Source: Ramazzottius varieornatus (lineage: Eukaryota; Tardigrada; Eutardigrada; Parachela; Ramazzottiidae). From it: a DNA stretch of 64,000 nucleotides. Of the stretch, positions 56,966-64,000 are shown one piece after another. Every line of letters starts with the position of its first letter. Within the stretch, counting starts at the first letter, position 1. Both the position numbers and the translations under genes were made by a program. The stretch spans positions 285,597 through 349,596 of the forward strand of contig BDGG01000020.1 in assembly GCA_001949185.1 (NCBI GenBank), written 5' to 3'. A model generated the notes under the pieces. That model did not search any database, was not told the DNA's origin, and was given only the letters and a program-made list of their open reading frames with translations.

Positions 56966-58891
56966 CCTTAATTTTGAACATACTCAGCAGAGTGAAGTAT
57001 ATCTTTCTCGGAGCAAGCACACGAGATCGCTTATTGTTACCAAGGTCAGAGGCAGGCACCTGTGCCTCATCTGACGCAGGGTCTGATTTCTTTCCCGCTG
57101 CGGTATTCCCGTTGCGGGGAAAGGGGTCCGCAGGGGATCTCGGATGTAAACGTAAACTATAGATTCATTAGCCGAAATCGAGCAACGTAGGAGAAACAAG
57201 GTGAAGGAGGGCGGAAATCACCAATTCGGACCTTCTGTCGAAGTGTTGTTGGCTTTTGTGCTGGAGTTTACCATTTTGAGATCTTTAGTTCTTAGTCGCA
57301 GTCAAAAGATCGCGAACAGAACTCCACACTCTTGACTCCTACTATGCAGATCGGATTGACAAAGAAATTTGCCACAGGCTGTTGTGTAAGTTCAGTCATA
57401 ATCTCCAGTGAAAGGCTTGGCCATTTTGAAATGCCGATGAGACTTCTGGTTATTTTTGAAACATTGTAATTGACTTTAAAGGAGCTGGTTTATTACGGAA
57501 AATAACACGGCGAGCCAAAGAAAGAACCTTCAGCTCCACAAAAATACACTTTCTGGTGATGTCAATCCGGCAAACACCTTAAAACCGCCGACCTACGGAC
57601 TACACCACGCTCGGAACAGCTCGCCACCACCTGGCATTTTGACTTAGACACATCTCCAGAAAGGTGGAAGCATGATTCAGCCAATTTGTAGATACAGGTA
57701 CTGGCAAGACAGATAGGCTGGTATAAGAATAAAGCAGTGGACTTTGATGTCTTATGTTATTGTGTAAATGAAGATGTTAGGGGAATAGCAAAGCATACGA
57801 AGAAATCCAAAGAAACGAGCTGCTGAGCGAAATGAATCCATTAAAAATGTTTATAATTCAAAAGATAGTGAAAAATATTTTGTGGCTCACGAAACGAAGG
57901 GGGGTTCGCTTCGTCATCCGACTTGACTCGGTCTCTAATATGTTCGAGCGATGCTTCAGCTGGCAGATACCGTTGAGGAACGCAATTCGGGCCCGGCTGG
58001 CGCAAGTCTTCCATCCCGGTCAATCAAACAATCAAAACAAATTTTGACCAGCTCTTTTCAACTTGGTGGGCTGATTACTGCCACGCAGTTTACCATGGCG
58101 AACTTGAATTATTTTGGTCCGTCGTTTCGAGTGGCACGAGCTTTGCAACTTCTGAAAGATTCCAACGAACGCTTTTCTCAAACAATATATCTTAAAGTCC
58201 ATTAGTACTCGTTTTCTGCATTCTTCTTCTGGTTTTGCAATTACCCTAATGAGTTACACTTATAACTGATCTGCAGTTAACGCTGTAGCTGTTTTTCCTT
58301 ACTTCCTGCCTAGCTGTCGATTAGCTCGCACTTCCGGTAGACATCTGTTTTGTACAGTACATAGAGTACTTCATGCTCAGTTTTCCCTTTCGAGCCTTCG
58401 AATTCAAGACTTGTACTGGCCATAGTCATCCTTGTTTCTCGCAAGTGTCGCTTGCAGAGAAAATTGTCTCCCGCCGCCCGCCCCTGTCCTTAGTTTTTTC
58501 ATATCCTCATAAAAGGAGCTTTGCATTGCAATATGCAAGCTTCCATATCGCCAGTTCTTCCGGGTTCCTTGTAAAATGGCCTTTTCTTGGTGTGAGCGAA
58601 AGTGTTGTTAACGGTACGGTGCCAAACCAGAGCTCTTGCTATGTACTTGATCTCGCGCTGTTCTTCGTTGAAGCGATTGATGGTCGATGGGTCCACTGCA
58701 TACGCTTGGTAGCGTGGAAACTAATTAACCCGACCACAGGCATCACTCGATTTGACACAAGCCTATTCGGGAAACATCTTCCCATGAATCATTGGAGTAC
58801 AGCAAATTAAAACATGTTCAGATTGTTACTGAGAGATGCGTTCATATGCAATACTTTCCACCAAACTGTACTACGTTTTCCGGTGTCACCC
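56966..58891. other. Intergenic, no gene seen
   Basis: No recognised gene. A 145-aa frame at 58373-58810 (plus) has no motif and abuts the Ly6-like gene; it could include 5' UTR sequence. Confidence 0.4.
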
Positions 58892-59332
58892 ATGAATGTA
58901 ATGCGACTAGTGGTAGTTGCCACCTGTGTGGAAGCTGCTCGGTCAACTCTGACCTGTTATGTGTATAAACCGGCATACTACGAATTCATTCACAAACAAG
59001 ATCTTGACTATGCGGATGATAACTGTGAAACCAATTGGTACCGTCCTAACTGCACCGAGGGCGAAGTGTGCGTGACATCACACCTGAAAGGTTTGTGGCA
59101 CCAAGGTCATACTCTACAACTTTTCTGTGGCTCACTGTAGAGGATGGTTGGCCTCTGGGCAGGTTATGGGGTAATCACAAGCTTATCCAGAGGGTGTTCG
59201 ACTGGGACACATCCAGAGGACACGCCCACGGGTGAATGTAGAGTTGAATATGGAAACACCGGCGCTACATACGTGGACTGTTTCTGCAACAGCAGTTTGT
59301 GCAACAGCCAATTGGAAGCACTACAGTACTGA
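58892..59332 (+). CDS. Ly6/uPAR-like secreted or GPI-type protein
   Basis: Two exons, 58892-59090 and 59163-59332 (phase 1); 369 nt, 122 aa. A short hydrophobic N-terminus (MRLVVVATCVEAARS) fits a signal peptide. The mature part has cysteines spaced like a three-finger Ly6/uPAR domain: LTCYVYKPAYYEF, NCETNWYRPNCTEGEVCV, GCSTG, GECRVEY, and the closing VDCFCNSSLCN, the typical C-C-N-x-x-x-C-N end. No long hydrophobic tail follows the last CN, so secretion is more likely than a GPI anchor unless another exon exists. Members act as extracellular binders or receptor modulators; no specific partner can be inferred. An upstream exon cannot be excluded. Confidence 0.72.
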
Positions 59333-59518
59333 ACCAACTCACGTCTTCTCATATGGAGAATCGCCTGAACTGGTGTCTGTCTTACTCGTACGCTTATTAC
59401 TCGGGGATATTCACCAAACTGATTTTCACGAATGAAGTCCGCTTCGACTTGCACGGAGGTCGTTTGGAGGAGCGAATTCTAACGTGGGACCCTTCAGACC
59501 ATGTCACTCGCCGATCAC

Positions 59519-60092
59519 GAAACCACTGCTTTTCTTTGATTTCTTGAGTTCCTTAGATTTCTGCAAAGTATCGGGAAGAAAGGCGAATGACGACTTCCTG
59601 GAGCTGGAGAAAATCCTGAATGTGCGTCGTCCACCTTAGAGCCAGTGTTGTAGACAGTATAGAGTTACACAAGACAACCCGAAAACTGCTCGCTTATTTC
59701 CATCAAACTCTAGATGTCACATATGGGAGGTGTAAAATGTATCTTCAAACCTCATACGGGCTACCACCGACGAAAGCATAATTTTCAGGAGAAGTCTCTC
59801 TGGATTATTCGTACAAGTTGCGGCGCTGTAAAATCTTCCGCCAGAAATGGAGAACACGATTTTGGCCATTTCCCACTGTTATGTGGTTTAAAACTTCGTT
59901 TACACCTCCCACACGTGACATCTAGAGTTTGATAGATTTCGGGTTCTTGTGTAACGCTATACTGCCTGTAAAACTGGCTCTACGGTGGACGACGCACATT
60001 CAGGATTTTCTCCAGCTCCAGGATGTCGTCATTTGCCTTTCTTCCCGATACTTTGCCGAGATCTAAGCCTATCACGAAAAAGCAGTGGTTCT
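59519..60092. mobile_element. 574-bp fold-back element with about 200-bp arms
   Basis: The left arm (about 59519-59750) and right arm (about 59905-60092) are reverse complements at roughly 90 percent, including GCAAAGTATCGGGAAGAAAG, TCCTGGAGCTGGAGAAAATC, GTGCGTCGTCCACC and CTCTAGATGTCAC. The left arm has an extra stretch of about 20 bp. The central spacer is about 150 bp. No coding capacity. A transcript through it would form long double-stranded RNA. Confidence 0.85.
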
Positions 60093-60206
60093 GATAATAG
60101 TAATATTTTATTATGGTAGATAATAGTGGACGGGTTTAGCATCTACTATATTTATTGATATTTAGTAAACAGATATGGGCGCCGATACCTGACATTAATA
60201 TTTTAG

Positions 60207-60363
60207 TACTGTAGTGCTTCCAATTTATCGCGCACTCAACCACGTGAACAGTGAATGATGCCCGGGTGAGGGTCACAGAGACGACACTGAGTCATCTGAC
60301 CGTACTGGGCAACGATGAATCATCACGTAGTCGAGTGCGGGATAATTTGGTAGCACTACAGTA
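60207..60363. mobile_element. MITE with TACTGTAGTGCT ends
   Basis: TACTGTAGTGCTTCCAATTT (60207 on) and the reverse complement TACTGTAGTGCTACCAAATT ending at 60363; the match continues through CGCACTC and ACGTGA. 157 bp, TA at both ends. Confidence 0.82.
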
Positions 60364-60580
60364 CGAAACTGAGGTCCAATATTTTAATATTATTGAGATG
60401 TCTATTCATTTGTATTAAAATATCTTTCAATAAGAGTAGCGGTGGCGTTGATTCGAAAACCGGTTGATCTGCTAAATCATGATCCGTGTGCGCTAGTTAT
60501 GTGGTGTGGGACCACGCCTCGCAGAGTGCCACATATCCCAACGATGCCTCCACACCCGTACGGTGGGGCTATTGCAGATG

Positions 60581-60771
60581 TATGGTGAGCCGCGCGACTC
60601 AAAAATCCACAGTACTTTTACCGCGGGTTCATGCGCGGAGAAACTCCATGCGCGGTCAAATATTTTTACCGCGCCTGTAGGCGCGGAGAAACTAGTGCGG
60701 TTTTACTGTTTCACCGCGCATGCACCCGTGGTAAAAGTACTGTGGACTTTTGAATCGCCCGGCTCACCATA
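60581..60771. mobile_element. MITE with TATGGTGAGCC ends
   Basis: TATGGTGAGCCGCGCGACTC (60581 on) faces reverse complement TATGGTGAGCCGGGCGATTC (ending 60771). The arms continue through CCACAGTACTTTTACC and GCATGCGCGG, about 65 bp each. The centre holds further CGCGG hairpins. 191 bp. Confidence 0.82.
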
Positions 60772-61099
60772 CAGATGCATACACTTATACCATGTACCTA
60801 CATACAGTGTGGCACACTAAAGCGCCACCTCACAGAGTGCAGGACATCACTGGAACATCATCAGAACATCACTGGACTGGATCCTCCTGTTTCTAAATCA
60901 CTGAATCACTGAAGTCTTAGTTATGCATATGACGCGCTCTTTGAGACATTGTGCTTTTCTCTAAATGTGATATTTCCCTGAGGAGAATCGAACGCAGAAA
61001 GACCTTCAACATGACACTCCCGTACTGACAAGGGGTGGCTGCAGGTACTGGGGCGCGATCTCAACAACAGCTCCCCTCTTCGATTGTCTGTTGCAATAC

Positions 61100-61350
61100 C
61101 CGGGCAAGTATGGACTTGACAACTGCTGCAGGGTGGGTCATCGGTCCACACTTCTAACCACACAACGAACTTTCTCGAGCGCGAAGGTATCATTCCTTGA
61201 GCCGCGAAATCTCCCGATCTGAACGTGGTCAAGAACGTGCAGGGCTTGATGAACCAATATACCGTCAAGCAACACCCGAAGATCCCAGAAGAGTTAGACC
61301 GCTACGTCAAAGAAGCCTTGGTCACGAAGGGAAACTTTGGTCACGACAGT
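61100..61350 (+). pseudogene. Tc1/mariner transposase C-terminal fragment
   Basis: The frame reads SVHTSNHTTNFLEREGIIP, stop, AAKSPDLNVVKNVQGLMNQ, then EELDRYVKEALVT. This is the end of a DDE/D Tc1-mariner catalytic domain, with the last Asp in SPDLN. The second catalytic D-N pair appears about 20 nt upstream in another frame. One stop and one frameshift in 70 codons show it is dead. No TIR was matched. Confidence 0.72.
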
Positions 61351-61460
61351 TTATTGTAGAAAGCTACTTGGATCCATGGTTAGTCGTTGTAACGACTGCA
61401 TCCGGAACGAAGGTGCTCGGATCTCGTATTGATGGTTACGTTCTCTCGATGAACGCCTTG

Positions 61461-63043
61461 CAGCTGCAACTGAGTCAGAATGGGATGATTTGGCTTACCC
61501 GAACGACCAGACTACAATAAAGAGCAACTACAACGATGACTCGCTTATTCCGAGCACATCTTCTGGATACAGAGGGCAAGCACCGATTTCTTTTCCATTT
61601 AGTCTGCTGAATGTGCCGGCGAGGACCGTGTTTTATACGCATGTTCCTTGCCTTGTATAAGCCGGCGACCAATGTTTCGCACATGCCGGCGAGGTCTGAA
61701 TTGTTTCGCCGGCGACCTCTGTCTTGCACATGCCGGCGAGGCCCGTGTTGTATACGCCTAATCACTGACTTGCATAAGCCGGCGACCACTGTTTCGCACA
61801 TGCCGGCGAGGTCTATTTAATATTGGCCAGTACCTATCCATCTTTGCAGTCTGCCGGCAACAACTGGTTACCACTCATGACAACTAGCCTACTCATCTTT
61901 GTCGGTTCAGAAATTTGGCTCCGGCGAGCGGGGATGACTCCCTCATATATCTCTCGGACGACGAAGACTATGACCTGTCGGCTAACTCCACGAGTGCTGT
62001 AGCGGCTGCCGGAAATTTGTCCTTGTCCCCCACCCCGTAAGTAAAACCTGCTTTCGTGCATGCCGGCGCGCTCTGTTTGACACAACCCAGCAGCATGACT
62101 TAATGTATACACACTAGATGATCCATGATACTCTGGAGGTTAATTTAACATACAACAGGTGTGCCGGCGATGTCTGTTTTATATACTCCAAAGGTCCGTA
62201 TCTTAGACAAGCGGGCGAAATGAAAAATAATTTTACCTAATATTACACGCATTATAACACAGCGGTCACTGTTTTAAAATGGAACCATGCGAAACTAGTG
62301 ACAAGTCGTCCTCATACGTACCGGAAGACGAAGGCCATGAGATAACTGCGGTTCAGACAAGCCCCAGGGAGAGCACAGAAAACTCGACAGTCTTGGCGGA
62401 GTAAGTACGATTTCGTTCAGATACAATACTTTAAAGTAGATTGGTATAAGCTGATTTGCTGCTTTTTGGAGTGAGACGTCATTTTCAGCGCCAAAACAAT
62501 TTTCAGGAACACCCGTCCTGCCGCTCGTGCTGTTTGCTAACCGAGGCGAACCGAGGCGATCCGTCCGGCGAAGAAAGCGTTTTCGGACCATGTTACAGAT
62601 TGTGAATGATGCACCTGCACATTCAAGGGGGTAACGGCAATATCTGCCGGCGAGGTCGTGGCATTATCTGCCTGCAACTCCCAAACACTATGCGCTGGCG
62701 AGGTTCCAGCACTTAGTGCCGGCGTGGTTTCTGAACTGGGAGTTTTCTGTTTTGCAGTGACTTGAGGTACCGCTGTTTCCAAACATCGGAAAGTGCCTTC
62801 GCCGTCTTGGCGTGGCTCAGTAGTCCCGAAGTTCTTTATGTGTATGGCTGCAGCAAGATGCCTCAGTGCTTCCAAGGACGTGCCTGGTTCGCGGCAATCT
62901 TCGAGCCCGAACAACGTGGGCGGATCTACGGGCTGGTTGCGGACGACGGTAACGGCTGCTGGAAGGACAAGGACCGAAGATTCGGCCATGGCAAGAAGCT
63001 CGACGACGAAACGGCTTCAAAAGAAGAATCCTGGCCTTGGTAG
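61461..63043 (+). CDS. Unrecognised acidic/Ser-rich gene with minisatellite introns
   Basis: Three exons join with agreeing phase 2 boundaries: 61911-62036, 62263-62400, 62758-63043 (stop TAG). An earlier exon near 61461-61610 (ESEWDDLAYPNDQ, DDSLIPSTSSGYRGQ) is likely, but its donor is unclear and the true start is unknown. Exon one reads SGDDSLIYLSDDEDYDLSAN; the LIYL core followed by acids resembles a SUMO-interacting motif. The last exon is Cys- and aromatic-rich (LRYRCFQTSESAFAVLAWLS, VYGCSKMPQCFQGRAWFAAI) and ends basic then WPW. No named domain was recognised. Introns contain GCCGGCGA repeats, and one unit overlaps coding sequence (APASGDD). It converges with the minus-strand gene at 63151-63669. 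Confidence 0.5.
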
Positions 63044-63815
63044 AATCGGAAGACAAATGGAAGGCTTTGCCCTTGGTCACCTCGAATTTCATTCTCAACA
63101 TGGCGGCTAAAGAGGCACTCCAGATAGAAAATTCGCCGTGCTGATGCTTCTTAGACGCGATCCATCTGGAACAAAGAAAGTAGGTCAATAAATTCGCATG
63201 ATACTCGCACTACCTGATTACTCTGCATACTACCGTCTACAAAATCCACAGTACCAATGCACTCTTTCTAAGCGTACCTTCTGAAGAACTCTCACACGTC
63301 TTTGCTGTATAGATCGCAAGAGTTCTCGAGAATCCTGTAACGATGTGTGCTGATTCTGCAGGACCTACTAACCAACTGCACCGCAGGACTTTGAGTTCTT
63401 TTCCGGAAGGTCTTCCAGACACGTTGGTCACGCAGTCGCTTTCTTCGTTGTCTTCATCATCTTCGTCGCCTTCCTCGTCCTCATCATTTTTATCCTCGTC
63501 TTCCTTTCGCTTCGTCTCTGTTAACAAACCCAGCTCATTTGGTACCACTATGAATCGTAAGTAGTTCGCAATGTTAGTGCAAGCTTTGCCGAGATAACTG
63601 GATTACGCTACCTTCGGCATCAGCAGCCTTTTTCTTTTTCTTCTGCTCATCCGCATCACTGAGGTCCATGGAGTCAGTAAAGACCGTAATGGCGTCCACA
63701 GTCTCGTTGACTACAAAGATATCACAGAATGTACTTTGGCGGATATACTTGGCTGTACAGGCCGGCGACCTCAACGTGAAGTACGCCGGCGACCTCACTA
63801 CACTGTATGCCGACG
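61615..63815 (+). repeat. GCCGGCGA minisatellite lattice, 23-24-bp unit
   Basis: About 18 copies of GCCGGCGA or one-step variants, near 61615, 61661, 61685, 61708, 61732, 61778, 61802, 61853, 61920, 62062, 62163, 62211, 62645, 62693, 62720, 63761, 63785, 63809. In the dense part the spacing is 46, 24, 23, 24, 46, 24, so sites fall on multiples of about 23.5. The unit is roughly GCCGGCGASSNCTGTYTTGYAYA. A 117-bp higher-order repeat joins 61615-61731 and 61732-61848. Copies lie in introns and flanks of two genes. Confidence 0.8.
63151..63669 (-). CDS. Small acidic protein, unrecognised
   Basis: Three exons on the minus strand, read right to left: 63612-63669, 63369-63547, 63151-63165; phases agree and the sum is 252 nt (83 aa). 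It starts MDLSDADEQKKKKKAADAE and passes through a Glu/Asp block (about residues 35-55) and SGKELKVLRCSWL to a very short last exon. Donors GTAGCG and GTAGGT and acceptors TAG and CCAG are acceptable. The start codon is the first Met after an acceptor-like TTTGTAG, so an upstream exon is possible. The composition suggests a small nuclear, disordered protein, but no family was recognised. It is convergent with the plus-strand gene ending at 63043. Confidence 0.4.
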
Positions 63816-64000
63816 ACCTCTCAAAGCGAACCTTCATAGTTTTTATGTCGCGAATGGGGAAACATTTCGGAAAACTGCTCATATCCTACCTGCTTCGAGT
63901 TCCTCGTTAGAAGACTTCTAGAGTTCGTCACTCGATATGGTCGGTAGTCCATCTGCTGGATCGAACAAAGGCTCGATTATCTGGGCGGTGCATCGACTGC

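Noticed and set aside
58373-58810. 145-aa frame upstream of the Ly6-like gene
   Set aside because: No motif, signal or splice partner; composition looks like intergenic sequence.
61611-61820. Open frames on both strands through the GCCGGCGA repeat, with repeated CRRGPC-like peptides
   Set aside because: Both strands are open only because the repeat period is a multiple of three over the 117-bp unit. No splice links or codon bias support a protein.
61615-61850. CRISPR-like array
   Set aside because: The conserved core is only 8-10 bp, spacers are similar to each other, and the context is a eukaryotic intron. It is a minisatellite.

Overview
The window is eukaryotic, and its gene content is metazoan. 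It holds intron-rich single-copy genes for EFTUD2/Snu114, RNPS1, an ABCB8-type mitochondrial ABC transporter, a MATH-BTB protein, a WD40/EF-hand protein like Drosophila 'WD repeat protein on Y chromosome', and a small Ly6/uPAR-like secreted protein. Most introns are short (about 50-700 nt), with GT-AG ends and matching phases. Animal-type transposons (Helitron, Tc1/IS630-like, Jerky/pogo-like, many TA-flanked MITEs) fill the gaps. An ecdysozoan, perhaps a tardigrade-like animal, would fit, but this is inference and not proved by the sequence.

Layout. 1-0.95 kb: nothing recognised. 0.95-5.7 kb: decayed Helitron (Rep, PIF1-type helicase, OTU domain), then an AAACC/GGTTT-rich tract and a perfect 17-bp hairpin. 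5.75-6.5 kb: two exon-like pieces of an unknown gene. 6.6 kb: tRNA-Cys(GCA), minus strand. 7.8-13.2 kb: EFTUD2, 11 exons, plus strand. 14.2-15.9 kb: small basic nuclear-type protein with an HMGN-like RRSARL motif. 16.4-25.7 kb: WD40/EF-hand gene, 17 exons. 25.7-42.9 kb: gene-poor and repeat-rich, with several MITEs, an IS630-like transposon with 232-bp inverted repeats, a pogo-type HTH fragment, a 1.2-kb TIR element and a few decayed ORFs. 43.0-46.2 kb: ABCB8-like gene, 10 exons. 46.6-48.0 kb: RNPS1, minus strand, head-to-head with an intact 165-aa HTH protein (48.6-49.1 kb) that may be a domesticated transposase domain. 49.4-52.1 kb: degenerate BTB paralogue and an intact MATH-BTB gene, both minus. 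52.7-55.4 kb: Jerky/pogo-like transposon. 55.4-58.9 kb: mostly empty apart from one MITE. 58.9-59.3 kb: Ly6-like gene. 59.5-60.8 kb: three consecutive fold-back elements. 61.1 kb: Tc1/mariner fragment. 61.6-63.8 kb: a GCCGGCGA-centred 23-24-bp minisatellite lattice threaded through an unrecognised plus-strand gene and reaching upstream of a small acidic minus-strand gene.

EFTUD2 and RNPS1 both belong to mRNA splicing and processing. The other genes have no evident shared pathway, as expected in an animal genome. Exon models were built by hand from splice consensus, phase and protein similarity. In EFTUD2, ABCB8, RNPS1, MATH-BTB, Ly6 and the WD40 gene from its second exon onward, all junction phases agree and total lengths are multiples of three.
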